A DNA stretch of 64,000 nt from Zanthoxylum bungeanum (Eukaryota; Streptophyta; Magnoliopsida; Sapindales; Rutaceae): NCBI GenBank assembly GCA_019454045.1, contig SKCR01037659.1, forward strand, positions 1 to 64,000. The letters run 5' to 3'. A program made the translations under genes and the position numbers. The notes under the pieces were generated by a model. The model saw only the letters and a program-made list of their open reading frames with translations, had not been told where the DNA came from and did no database searches. Positions 36,810 through 47,425 of the stretch are shown here, piece after piece (within the stretch, counting starts at the first letter, position 1; each line of letters starts with the position of its first letter).

Positions 36810-37212
36810 TTATGGTGGCAACTTGAAACGTCCACAGAGTTTCATTCCTTCATCCAGTATTTCATGAATGATCAATTGCAGTTTACCCAACTGAGACATC
36901 ACTGTTCTTGAATCTACCATATTGTAGTCCAGGAACCTACCCATGACAAATTTATTTTGACCGACATCCTCTGTTTTGTATTTCTTCTCGAGATATTCCC
37001 AGAGAATCTTCGCAGAAGTCATGCCTTGGTACACATTGTACATGGTATTGTCAAGTCTACCCAAAAGGTAGTTCTTGCACAGGAAGTCTCCAGACAACCA
37101 TGTCTGTTCTCGCTGAACAGCATCTTGCTCTGCCATTGTTTAAAGTTTTCCCCACCAAACTTTTTGGCTTTTCTCCATGAGAGACTAGTACTGTGATGTT
37201 TCCACTAGCCAT
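36810..37212 (-). pseudogene. Copia A gag N-terminal part
   Basis: The likely start ATG is at 37212 (MASGNITVLVSHGEKP, a standard opening for this gag group). A frameshift follows, and the 37136-36810 frame gives TWLSGDFLCKNYLLGRLDN, ILWEYLEKKYKTED and KFVMGRFLDYNMVDSRTVM, the UBN2/copia gag domain. It forms the coat of the element's particle. 36641-36809 links to the zinc knuckle in shifted frames. Confidence 0.9.
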
Positions 37213-38295
37213 GCGTAACTGGAAAACCAACAGGGGTCAATAAGTCTACAAAAGACAAATTGCACAACGATCAACAAATGATATTGTTCAAAGCGATATA
37301 CCAAGTATCCACTCGTTGTTCTATTGGACAGTAGTACCAATAAACACAAGTCTTTGAATTTCGACTAAAGTTTCTTATGAAAAGTATATAAAGGAATATT
37401 CCTAGAGGATGAGGGGGGTCCAGAGTAACCACTTAAATCCCTGACCACTTAGGCTCTTATCGTCTTTTTGACAGAATATCATTTAAACACTTTCTCAAAA
37501 GAATCTCTTAGCAATTCAAACTTTGTAATACACTTTCAATTTTACAATACAATATTCGATATGTGTAGATATATGTGTAAGTGTCAACCAAGATTGGATG
37601 GAATTACTTCTGTATAATTACACTTTAAAATCTCAACCAAGTATGCAACACACAATTAATTTTCAACTTTACCACTATGTGTATGCTTGTGATAATTGAA
37701 CAACATAATTTTAACTTAAATCTATACTACCAAGATTATTGTGATACAGTATATGATCTTACTAAGTTAATATTATGAATAATTAGATTAATCTAAGTCT
37801 ATTTCAGTTTAAAAACAATTCCAGGACTTAGTTCTTTAGTGTCACGTTCGTATCTATGTTCAAACAAGACTGTCCAGTGTGTGTACGTTAACGTTGCGTT
37901 CGAGAATGCGTTCGAACGAAGTGTTCAAGAGAGTTCACGTTCGTGGAGCGTTCGATAACGCGTTCGAACGAAAAAATTCCAGAGAGTTTACGTTCGTGTG
38001 GCATCCGAAAACACATTTGAACGAAATATTCCAGAGGATTCACGTTCGTGTCCCGTTTAGGACGCGTTTGAATGTTTTAAGTCAGAGAGCTCGTGTTCGA
38101 TTTGCGTTTGAATATGCGTTCGAACGTTCTTAGGCAGAAGGCTTGCGTTCGAGTTGCGTTTGAAGACTCGTTCGAACGTTCTTACGAAATTTCAGATTTT
38201 TGCCTTTGCGTTCGTCGGGCGTTCGAACACCCTTACGTATTTTTCATGCACAGACGCTATTTTCCAGAAATTTTCTTATCTAAGCATGTGAATTT
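37213..38295. other. Non-coding, probable copia A leader/LTR remnant
   Basis: No gene is seen. 37213-37480 looks like a retroelement leader; 37440-37475 matches the leader of the gypsy gag element (see 16629). The rest is AT-rich up to a 52-bp tandem array at 37908-38240. No primer site could be found. Confidence 0.5.
37908..38240. repeat. 52-bp tandem repeat with gcgttcgaacg core, 7 units
   Basis: Cores at 37908, 37960, 38012, 38063, 38116, 38168 and 38219 give a steady period of 51-53 bp, with the second motif (acgttcgtg) between them. The units are diverged by several bases each. It is the reverse complement of the units at 35411-35560. Confidence 0.93.
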
Positions 38296-38300
38296 CTATA

Positions 38301-40714
38301 TGTTGGGGTTGGTGCTCAGAGCGCCAATTCCCGGTTGTATTTCTGTTAAATACTTCTGTAAAACATTATTATTATGAATAATATATGCAGTTTCTATAGT
38401 ATAATCTATCTTACTATATGGTAAAGACGTAAAGACCCTAGAATGATTAGTCATAATACAGTTGCAAAAGCGTCGCAACAGACATTGAGAAGTATCATGA
38501 CGTTGTCATTCTCAGACAGTTCCTGGTCAAGGTTTACACTACTTGGTCAGTATAGTAAACCCGTTGAGACCGGTACATGTCGTATACTGGAATATTTGAT
38601 TCCAATGGTTTCTCAATGAACCATTAGTCTTGGAGACTAGAATAGACGTGTAGGTGTTTATAGCGGATAAACACTGAACGACTCACCGAAGATTCTTAAT
38701 GGATGGTACACTAGCGTCAATAAGAATCTTCTTGGGTTGAGTAGCACTTGTGATTCTTAGACTTGTGATGCCATTGTGGACACATGAGACATCTTCTACA
38801 CTTAGACGGCAGTCACGTCACCGATCTATTTAGATCAGACCTCCGCCTGTTCGTTGGGTGTAGACAGATCCTCAGGGTGTCCTATGTGTATCAAGATAAG
38901 ATCCGTCAGTTCTGTGTATCAGAGCATATGTAGTCCATATGATTAGCAATCAGATAAAACCATGTGCCCGTGGTAAAGTTTAGAAGCTAGTTCTAAACAT
39001 TCTTTTTGAGATTGCTAATAGAATAGTCGACTGGATAATCCCGATAGAGATTTGACGTTTGCATTTATATCTCTGGGTTTTATCCGGATACCTGTGACGG
39101 AGGAATTATACATTTTCCATGACCTCGACCTGTATGGTTCAACGAGATTATCCGTGATCGTCATAATCTACGGGTGGATAGATAATGGACACGAAATTTG
39201 ATTTCGTGACGGATATACCTGAATCTAGAGAGTCTCAATAATGAAACATACTCGTAGAGCACTAGAGCAACATTAATAAATAATATTGATTATTTATAAA
39301 GTCGTTTAAAGGTTAAACCCAAGATACGTGCTAAATGGACTAGATAGTCATTTGCCTAATTATTGTGTATTTACATTTAATACTTGATTAATTTAAATAC
39401 ACATTAATTAATAGTCAAAATGAGTTATTTGACTTATATCCTAAATGAATATATGTTTTTAATATTTAATGTAAATATTATACATATATTTAATATATTT
39501 GAATTTGATTAATTAATTAATTATTTAATTGTTAAATGATTAAATAATTAAAATATAAATATCTTACATTAGGATATATTAAGTAAATGATGATTAGTTG
39601 CCTTTGTTGACTTAAATAAATATCTAATAAAGTTGTATTAAGATATTTATGCAAGTTGATAACATGTTTTTGAAATGAAATTGAAATGAAAATAATTTGG
39701 TAAATGCTTGTCATTTTCGGCCAAGGGCAAATTATTACAAGTATATATTGTTTTCATTTCATCTTCATTTGGTTAACCTAATACACTTTAACAAAAAGAA
39801 ACTCCATTGAAGATACTTAAAGGAAGCTTGAGAAAGAAAGAAAGATCAAAGAAAAGCTTGATTTTAGTAAGTTTTTTCCAACTTGCTATTAGTAAGGAAA
39901 TTGTTCCTTAGGATCTAGGCTTTAATATATGATATCCTTAGGTTATTTCTTTCTTTTTTCCTTGTGGTTTTTTGTTGATGGAAGTTTTGATGGAGGTGTA
40001 AAGCATGTATGATGAAGGAAGTGTATGACTATTGTAGTTATAACTATTCTTTTAAGATTTTGGAAACCATGTTGCTAATCTAGAGTTATTGACCCACTCT
40101 TAAATGACCTAGATTTGATCTTGAGTTGTTTCATTGTGTTGAGACTTGGATTGGATGGAAGAATGATGATTGAAGTAATTGATTTAATGTATTTGGTCTA
40201 ATTTGTCCAATTTGTGGAAATTGAAAAATTAGGGTTCATGACCAATTCCAAATTTGGGGGTTTTCATATATGTTTTGTATTTGTGTGTGTATATGATTCA
40301 TATAAAGTTTCATGTTCATTGGATTACATCTTGATGTGTTTTGAAGCATGAAATCACAAAATGCACAATTGTGCTCCTTGGAGGGGCTCTCGGCCTTGTG
40401 AGGGAAATTTGGGATTTTTGGTGCTTTTGGTGTTTTGATGTTTTGAACATGCTAAGTTCATCTTAGAAATGATTTAGAATCATTCAAAATTGATTAGATA
40501 AATTTCGGACTAAAAATGGACAAAATACCAAAGTAAGGGTAATTTGGTAAATTCACTTAAATATGATTTATTGAATTTTGTTTCATAATTTGATTATTGG
40601 AATATTAAATAAATATGTTTATTTAATTAATCCGAGAAAAAGTTTTGAAATTTGAAAATCGGATTTTCACCGCTTCCGCTGCGTTACCGGATTCACCCTC
40701 TAAAAACCCATACA
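38301..40714 (+). repeat. Solo LTR, 2.4 kb (family of 3509-6069)
   Basis: Starts TGTTGGGGTTGGTGCTCAGAG and ends AAAACCCATACA. The exact TSD ctata occurs at 38296-38300 and 40715-40719. Its first 600 bp match the reverse complement of 5430-6069, and a diverged third copy is at 47426-49585. It has no internal region, so it formed by LTR-LTR recombination. Confidence 0.93.
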
Positions 40715-40719
40715 CTATA

Positions 40720-41190
40720 TAACAACACTTGTTAATAAGTTCTTAAGATTGTTGTTAGTATGGTGTCATTAAACATGAATTAACATGCATCTGAACAAAT
40801 CAAAATCAGAAAACAATCAAACTATGCCAATAAACCCTAAGACTAGGAACTTAAAGAGAAACCTGGAAAATGTGAGATTATTAGTGAAATTGAATCCAAG
40901 TCGAGATCTCTCTGTCCTTAAGAACTTATTAGCCTCCGTCTCGGTGCTCTACGGATGCAAATGGCTAACGTTTTCCAAGGAATCCTTGGATAATTCTTGA
41001 GAAGGGCACTCTTCACAAGAACACGAACTGGAAAATGTTGGATTAACTCTCTCAGAAAACCGAAATATATGAGACTCAAGATATGTTATTATCAAAATTG
41101 GACATGGAAGGGTGCCTTAAGGGCACCCTTTGGTTTGGGGTGCAACCCTCCTAAGGGTTGTACCCCTTCCATGTATCATTTGTAAGTGTT
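40720..41190. other. Unassigned non-coding stretch
   Basis: No family-like ORF. 41100-41170 has complementary runs (aagggtgcc/ggcaccctt and caaccctcctaagggttg) that could fold into two hairpins, as in some LTR R regions. It may be the far part of a copia A LTR split by the solo LTR at 38301. Confidence 0.4.
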
Positions 41191-41960
41191 ATTATAAATT
41201 GGAGGACATATCCCCATGAGGTAACATTCAAGGGATATGTCTCTCCTCCATCCAAAATCAATATTTTTTGAAGAATTTTCAACAAATTCTTTAGTCGGAG
41301 AACCTTGTACGATAACATATAATCCAACCGACACACACTCATGAATCCATTTTCTCCATTTCGCACCGAATCCCATAACCAAAATTATATTATCCAATAA
41401 CCCTATGCTAACATTATCATAGGCTCCAAAGGACGGGATTTGGTGGTATAGGGTTCAGGATCTCAGCTTTAAGTTTTGGGTTCGAATCCATATAGTACAT
41501 TTCTTATAAAAGTCTGAGACAACTGGAGATTTTACCTGCTCCGTTTAAGTCCAAAAAAATGATTTGACGATAGAATTTCCAATAATTTAAAAAAATTAAT
41601 AATAAACATTATCATAGGCTTTCTCAAAATCCTGCTCTATCATCTTTTTTAAGAAAATCTACCACCTCCGCTGCTATTACATAACAATCCAATATTTGCC
41701 TACCTTTCATAAAGGAAAATTGACTATCACCCATCACATATCTCAATAACCGGACAAATTCTATCAAACTGACACCTTAGCCAAGACCTTGTACACACAT
41801 CCCACCATTGAAATTGGCCTGAAATCCTTAATTGACGGGCACCTTTTTTGGGAATAAGGGCCAAAAAGGAAGAATTCAAACCTTTTTGAAGTTTCCCATA
41901 CTTGCGAAATTCTTTTAAAAAAAACCTACAAAACCGTCCTTCAGCATCTCCCACTTCTTT
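41191..41960 (-). pseudogene. LINE (L1-type) reverse transcriptase pseudogene, split by a SINE
   Basis: The minus-strand frame 41954-41727 reads FFLKEFRKYGKLQKGLNSSF then LALIPKKGA. This is the opening of plant L1 RT (FFxEFxxxGKLxKGLNSSFIxLIPK). 41397-41285 reads LVMGFGAKWRKWIHECVS then VQGSPTKEF, the later WIxxCvSS...VNGSPTxEF block. The two are separated by frame loss and the SINE at 41426-41604. The enzyme would prime on nicked chromosomal DNA. The downstream LRQGDPLSP block is absent, so the LINE stops near 41285, possibly at the copia A boundary. Bases 41191-41284 are of unclear origin. The fragments at 19669-20285 and 9185-9250 could be its C-terminal part. Confidence 0.8.
41426..41604 (+). 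mobile_element. tRNA-derived SINE, 179 bp
   Basis: The head has an internal pol III promoter: an A-box-like tggtggtataggg at about 41441-41453 and a perfect B box ggttcgaatcc at about 41479-41491. The tail is A-rich (aaaaaaattaataataaa). It is flanked by an exact 16-bp TSD aacattatcataggct at 41410-41425 and 41605-41620, the length expected of LINE-type integration. It lies within a LINE RT pseudogene, so it is younger than that copy. Confidence 0.9.
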
Positions 41961-42337
41961 TGAATAAAGAAGTAAAAAAAATTATATTTCAAAAAATATT
42001 AGTTATTTTGTGATGTGTGGTATAAATGATAAGAAATTAATTTTTTTATAAAATTATATTAAATGATATGTGAATGGGCGCTTATTTTTCATGAAATGGG
42101 TCCCCATTTTTCATGAAGTGAGCACCTGTTCGGACGCCCACTTAATTTTGGGAACCCGTCTTGACGCTCACCCTAATTTTTTTAATATTACATCTCACCC
42201 TCATTTTTTTTACTATGACTTGAATGAATAATGTCTCCAGAATGTCTGGTGGTTGTTTTAATTTTAATTAATTAATTAAAATATATGAATATAATAATGT
42301 ATATAGACACACAATATATATATATATATGTGTGTGT
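41961..42337. other. AT-rich stretch left of copia B
   Basis: No gene is seen. It contains two copies of 'tttttcatgaa.tg' (42088, 42109), then a short TA/GT microsatellite at 42308-42340 where the copia B LTR begins. Confidence 0.5.
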
Positions 42338-42647
42338 AAACCGAATTCGTTCTATTACTATACAAGAATATGGTACACAAAGTTTACAAAAACCTCTCTT
42401 TCTCTCTCTGTTATCTACTCTCTGGGACGGTTTTACAACTGAGAATTGGACTCAATTTATAGTACAAAGTTTGGTTACTGTAAAACCTAATCACTGCCAC
42501 CATTTACTCCTTGAATCATGCAATCACTTTGTTTGTTTCTTCAATCTTCAAAGCACCACCGAAAGTCTCATTGGCTTCTTGCATGGTAGTTGGCACTTGC
42601 ATAATCCATGCATGGCAGCTTGTGGATGCATGCTGGATATCATTACA
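42338..42647 (-). repeat. 3' LTR of copia B (first bases missing)
   Basis: Matches 47333-47425 from 'gaattcgttctattac' on and ends ...ATTACA, the inverted counterpart of the TGTAAT start at 47297. The expected start is replaced by a GT/TA microsatellite. Confidence 0.85.
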
Positions 42648-42648
42648 A

Positions 42649-42662
42649 TTCTCCCCCTCCAG
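42649..42662 (-). other. Polypurine tract of copia B
   Basis: The minus strand reads CTGGAGGGGGAGAA against the LTR. Confidence 0.85.
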
Positions 42663-42680
42663 CTGCATCTGAAATAATCG

Positions 42681-42983
42681 TCATCTGACAGCTATCCCGA
42701 TTATGTCTCTGCACAACTCTAGCTTGTCTCGAGTAACCACATATGTTAACATGTCGGATGGATTCTCATATGTATGGATCTTCACTAGTCTCAACAGTTG
42801 TTGATCCATCACCTCGCGTATCCAGTGATAGCGAATAACAATGTGTTTCATTCGGGAATGATACATTGAATTTTTGCTCAAGTCCATAGCACTCTGACTG
42901 TCACAATGTATCTTGTATTTTGTTTGCTTGATCCCTAACTCTTGGAGAAAACGCTTTAGCCACAAAATTTCTTTTCCTGCCAC
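42681..42983 (-). pseudogene. Copia B RNase H
   Basis: 100 codons: LWLKRFLQELGIKQTKYKIH, then CDSQSAMDLSKN and HIVIRYHWIREV, ending near the pol stop. This is the second half of copia RNase H with the conserved CDSQSA block. The enzyme would remove RNA from the RNA-DNA hybrid. The first half lies in shifted frames between 42983 and 43113. Confidence 0.92.
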
Positions 42984-43112
42984 AGCTATAGCAATGTACT
43001 CAACTTCTGTTGTGGATAATACAATACACCTCTACAATCTTGACTGCCATGACACAGCTCCCCCTACAAAAGTATAGATGAATCCTGATGTAGATTTCCT
43101 ACCATCAAGATC

Positions 43113-44168
43113 TTATTCCATATCTGAATCTGTATAGCCTTCCAAGATCGGATCAGCTCCCCCGTAACACAGATGAAACTTCGATGTACCCTTGAGGTAC
43201 TTGGGAATCCATTTGACTTCTCTACCAGAACGGCTCACTACACCCACTGCGTGTGCAATATCTGGCCTAGTACAAACCATTGAATACATCAGACTTCCGA
43301 CAGCTGAAGAATATGGTATTGATGACATCTTCTCTATCTCTTTCTTGGATGAAGGACGCAAACTCTTGCTCATTTTGAAATGGTGCGCTAGCGGAATGCT
43401 GACTGGTTTGGCTTTCTGTATATCGAACCTTCTGATAATCCGTTCAATATAACTCTCCTGTGAAAGCCACAACTTTTTGTTCTGTCTGTCACGAACAATC
43501 TCCATTCCCAAAATCTGTTGAGCTGGTCCTAAATCTTTCATGTCGAGAGATTTAGAGAGTTCATTCTTCAGCTGGCTGATCTTCGCTGCTTCTTGTCCAA
43601 CAATCAACATGTCATCTACATATAGTAGAAGAGCAACGAAATTTCCATCTTGAAACCTCTGAATGTATACACACTGATCTGCTGCAGTTCTTTTGTATCC
43701 TTGACCCACCATGAATGAGTCGAACTTCTTGTACCACTGTCTCGGTGCTTGCTTGAGTCCGTACAAGCTCTTTTTCAGCTTGCAGACAAGGTTTTTTTTT
43801 CCTGAAACCTTGAATCCTTCTGGCTGCTCCATGTAGATTTCTTCATTCAGATCACCATGAAGAAAAGTTGTTTTGACATACATCTGTTCAAGCTCCAAGT
43901 TCAATCTGGCTACCAATCCTATGATGACTTGGATAGAAGCCATTTTTACCACTGGTTAAAATATCTCATCAAAGTCAATTCATTTTTTCTGTAGGAATCC
44001 TTTGACTACTAGCCGAGCTTTGTGTTTCACCACTTTTCCGCTGCCATCTTTCTTGAGCTTGAACACCCATTTATTCTTCAGTGCCTTCATTCCATGTGGG
44101 AGGTTGACTATCTCATAAGTGTTATTTTTCTGCAGAGATTCCATCTCATCCTGCATTGCGTGCAGCAA
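43113..44168 (-). pseudogene. Copia B reverse transcriptase
   Basis: 44168-43980 encodes the RT start (LQKNNTYEIVNLPHGMKALK, then KWVFKLKKDG). A frameshift separates it from 43952-43113, which runs through TTFLHGDLNEEIYMEQPEGF, LYGLKQAPRQWYKKFD, the catalytic LLYVDDMLIVG and MVCTRPDIAHAVGVVSR to the YTDSD at the start of RNase H. Of all RT sequence in the window this 279-codon frame is the longest. The catalytic YVDD is intact, but the upstream shift and downstream stops prevent a full product. Confidence 0.95.
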
Positions 44169-44306
44169 TTTGTCTTTGTCTTTGTAAGATACAGCTTCAT
44201 TGAAGGTTTCCGGCTCCCCCTCGTCAGTAAGCAGAATATATTCAGATCCTGAGTATCTCGATGATGGAATATGGCCACTCTCAGATCTTCGTATTGGAGG
44301 TTCTGG

Positions 44307-45504
44307 CTATCTGTTGTTATCTGGATCTGTGGATGATCCTGAAGCCTCTGATGGAGCAGGCTGCAGCTCCCTCTGCTCAACACCTCCTTCCTCCTCCGGT
44401 TCTGCTTCTAGCATGTCTTGCACCCCATCATCATCGGTGGCCACTGGTGTTGGTGCCGGGGTTGTGTATGGATTTGCATCATCTTTGTTGGCACTGGATT
44501 TAGAAGATATTTTGGGCTTTTCAATGTCTTCCAATGTCTGGTCTTCAAGAAACATTACATCTCTACTTCTGATGACCTTCCTTTCCTTCGGGTCCCATAA
44601 CCTGTATCCAAATTCCTCATCTCCATAGCCTATGAAGGTGCATGGGGTGGTCTTTGCATCGAGCTTCTGCCTGAGCTTCTTGGATACATGTGCAAATGCT
44701 AAACATCCGAATATTCTGAGGTGAGAATATGAGGGATTCTTACCAGACCACACTTTCTCCGGATTCTCGAAGTTCAACGGTACAGATGGTGATCTGTTGA
44801 TAGTAGACGGCACGAACAGCTTCTCCCCAGAATGGCTTTGGCAGCTTAGCCATGCTGATCATGGTTATGACTTTCTCCATAATGGTGCGGTTCATCCTTT
44901 CAGCGATACCATTGTGTTGTGGGGTGCGTGGAACAGTCCTCTCGTGTCAAATACCGTGGCTTCCGCAGTAGGCATCGAACTCTCTGGAAGTGTATTCGTC
45001 TCCATTGTCTGTGCGAAGGCATTTCAGTTTCTTCCCTGTTTCACGCTCGACCATGGCATGGAACAATTTGAAATAATACAGGACCTGATCCTTTGATTTC
45101 AGAAAATACACCCAAACTTTCCGAGAAGCATCATCAATGAAAGTCAGAAAATATTTATTACCTCCTAGTGAGTTTACCTCATGGGGACCACATACATCAG
45201 AGTACACCAGACTGAGTAACTCTGATTTCTTTGTAGAAAAGAAATTGAAAGAGACTCAGTGTTGCTTACCGAATAGACAGTGGTTGCAAGGATCCATAGC
45301 AGCATTTTTTGAGACAGAGATTAAATACTTCTTTGTCAAGGTAGACAACCCTCTTTCACTCATGTGACCGAGTCTATGGTGCCATTTATTCTGAGAAGCC
45401 TCTGGTTTAGCTACACTGAGGCTTTCTGCACATATCTTCACATGAGTCTTGTATAAGGTTCCACAGATGTGTCCTCGGGCGATGACCATGGCACATTTTA
45501 TCAT
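44307..45504 (-). pseudogene. Copia B GAG-pre-integrase and integrase
   Basis: 45504-45256 has the HHCC finger (WHHRLGHMSERGL...PCNHCLFGKQH). 45207-44947 has the core VYSDVCGPHEV, FLTFIDDASRKVWVYF and LRTDNGDEYTSREF, so the first two acidic residues are present. 44813-44307 has the C-terminal part (NFENPEKVWSGKNPSYSHLR, IFGCLAFAHV, CTFIGYGDEEFGYRLWDP). Frames shift between these blocks, so three pieces are needed. Integrase would insert the DNA copy. Confidence 0.93.
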
Positions 45505-45599
45505 CCTCCAAGTGTCGTTGCTGAAATGGCTAGCATAACCCTGTTTGTCAAGGGCTACCCCCGAGAGTAAGTTGAGCCGAAGTTCTGAAACATGTCTGA

Positions 45600-45960
45600 C
45601 CTCCTATAGGGTTATTGTATACCCTGCATTTTTTCGCAACTGTATTTCGCCAATTCCCATTATCTGAGAAGAACTAGTATTCCTCATCTTCACTGCTCCA
45701 AAGTCTTCTGCTTTGTATGTTGTGAAGAAATCCCTATGAGGAATGACTTGGTAGGATGCTGCAGTATCTACCACCCACTCGACATCTTGAGTTGCGGTGT
45801 GAAGGCATGCTTCTTCCTGGCCGGAGCATATAGCTACATCTACCGTAGTAACTACTAGTGTCTCCGCATCATTCTTCTTCGGCTAGTTATTGCCTTGTCC
45901 CTGCTCCCGTTGCAGTTTCCGGTAATTTTTCTTCAAGTGGCCTTCTATGCCACAGTGGAA
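45600..45960 (-). pseudogene. Copia B zinc knuckle and protease
   Basis: Minus-strand reading gives a knuckle near 45900-45960 (KCFHCGIEGHLKKN, with the last Cys replaced). It continues into the protease near 45720-45800, where VVDTAASYQVIPH stands in place of the usual VDSGAS/VDTAAS opening, and into LRLNLLSGVALD. Stops interrupt it near 45603. Confidence 0.75.
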
Positions 45961-46050
45961 GCACTTGTATGTCTTTTTCTCGTCCTTGGATTTGCCTTTA
46001 CTTTTGCTTCTGCCTCTCCTCCTACCTTGATGTTTCTCATGTTTTCTTCC

Positions 46051-46666
46051 TCACTGCTCCGAGACAAGGGCTTCTGTTTGATCTGAGCCCACGTCTTTTC
46101 TTCTTGCTTCTTCATTTGACAAGGCGTCTTTTACCATAGGCATGGTAAGTTTGCCTCCTGGAGCTGAGTTGCTGAGAGTAACCACCAGAGTCTCCCAGCT
46201 ATCAGGAAGAGAGCTGAGTAGCAAGAGGGCTTGAACTTCGTCTGCTAGTTGCATGTCTACTGCAAGCAACTGGTTCACCATGCTTTGGAACTCGTTGGTG
46301 TGTTCTGCAACGGAAGTTCCACTCCGCAGCTTCAGGTTCACCAAACGCCTCATGATTAAGGCTTTATTCCGAGCTGTTTTGGCCTGGAACATGTCTTCCA
46401 ATTTCCTCAACATTTATAAGCATCTGTGTCCTGTGCTACGTGGTGGAAGACATTATGGCCGATCCATTGCCTAATCGACCCAGATTTCTATTATTGAGTT
46501 TGTTCCAGTCATATTCTTTAATAGATTTTGGTTTCACTCCCTTCAACTCGATGACATCAAACAGATCTTTACAATGTAAGAAATCTATCATCCGAGGTCT
46601 CCAGATGGAGTAATTAGTTGCAACAAATTTAATCATTGCACCAGAAGATGAATCTTCCATTTCCAT
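46051..46666 (-). pseudogene. Copia B gag
   Basis: 46666-46436 holds the N-terminus (FVATNYSIWRPRMIDFLHCKD) and 46413-46051 the UBN2 gag domain (MFQAKTARNKALIMRRLVNL, then LLLSSLPDSWETLVVTLSN and MVKDALSNEEARRKD). A frameshift between 46413 and 46436 divides them. This coat-forming protein is otherwise well kept. Confidence 0.93.
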
Positions 46667-47280
46667 TTTAAGTTTTAAAGTTTAAAATGAAAATAGGTTA
46701 AAATCGGGGCTGAATTTCACAAATCAGAGGTCACTGTTCGTCCGGAATGGTCGAAAATGGTGGAATAGACACTTCGTTGGTCTAAATCCGACACATGGGC
46801 TGATTTGTAAATTCCTAAAAGTTATGGGGCAAAATTGTAAATTTCAAAACTTCAGGGGGCTAAATGAAATTTACCAGGCTACTGACGTGGCAGTGTTGAT
46901 GTGCCAATGTGAGACCGACTAGCTGACGTGGCAGACACGTGGGTGATGACATGGCGGCTGACGTGTATGCTGACTGGGCGCTGACGTGTCACTGGCTGGG
47001 CGCTGACTAGACTGCTGACGTGGCGCTGGCTGGACTCGTCTTCAACCTTGGTAAAGCGCGTGGAGCGCGTGCGTGATAGTCTCCCTCACTCGCCGGCGCG
47101 TGTAGACGCGTACGGCATCATCCTTCCTCCGTTTGGTCGCCGGAAAATACCACCGAACTCGTATCGACGTGAACTAGCTGATGGTACCCTCAAATTATAT
47201 TTTTGACAACTTTCATCGGAACCAGTTTTCTGAACAGAAGCTCTGTTATTCGGTTTTAAAACCCCAAAGAACAACCGAAA
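46667..47280 (-). other. Copia B 5' leader with repeated ACGT motifs
   Basis: No gene is seen. 46870-47030 carries repeated gctgacgtgg/gctgacgtgt units: about three TGACGTGG, two TGACGTGT and one CACGTG. These are bZIP-type core sites. They lie downstream of the LTR, so a promoter role is uncertain. Confidence 0.7.
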
Positions 47281-47292
47281 CTCTGATACCAC
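47281..47292 (-). other. Primer binding site of copia B
   Basis: The plus strand ctctgataccac is the complement of GTGGTATCAGAG, an initiator tRNA-Met site, four bases from the LTR start at 47297. Confidence 0.9.
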
Positions 47293-47296
47293 TTTT

Positions 47297-47425
47297 TGTA
47301 ATTCACCGATCACTTTAGAGAGTACTTGAGGAAAAACTGAATTCGTTCTATTACTATACAAGAATAGGGTACACAAATTTTACAAATGAAACTTATACAA
47401 AAACCTCTCTTTCTCTTTCTGTTAT
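47297..47425 (-). repeat. 5' LTR of copia B, truncated
   Basis: Starts TGTAATTCACC and follows the 42338 LTR through ctctctttctctttctgttat. It then switches abruptly to unrelated LTR sequence. About 220 bases of LTR are missing. Confidence 0.85.

Larger units (their letters stand above)
20286..37212 (-). mobile_element. Copia A: disrupted Ty1/copia element with two later insertions
   Basis: Minus-strand gag, protease, integrase and RT pieces occur in proper order from right to left: 37212-36219, then 32503-30772, then 20899-20300. They are separated by a solo LTR (32509-36213) and a complete element (20905-30771). Removing the insertions makes the flanks meet inside codons of one polyprotein, and TSDs mark both joints. 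The RNase H end and 3' LTR are missing at the left, where LINE sequence begins near 20286. I could not find the 5' LTR or primer site; remnants may lie in 37213-38295 and 40720-41270. Confidence 0.88.
42338..47425 (-). mobile_element. Copia B: nearly full-length Ty1/copia element, inactive
   Basis: Short LTR pieces (42338-42647 and 47297-47425) share 'gaattcgttctattactatacaagaata' as part of a longer match. Between them are the PPT, broken gag-pol on the minus strand and a tRNA-Met primer site. The left LTR lacks its first roughly 40 bases. The right LTR is cut off after about 129 bases at a junction with another LTR (47426). No TSD can therefore be read. All gag and pol domains are recognisable in order, with many stops and shifts. 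Confidence 0.9.

Noticed and set aside
41434..41500. Genuine tRNA gene
   Set aside because: The B box is good but no cloverleaf closes, and the unit has an A-rich tail and a 16-bp TSD; it is a SINE head.
44200..44628. 142-codon plus-strand ORF
   Set aside because: It is the antisense of the recognised copia B integrase C-terminal frame (44307-44813).
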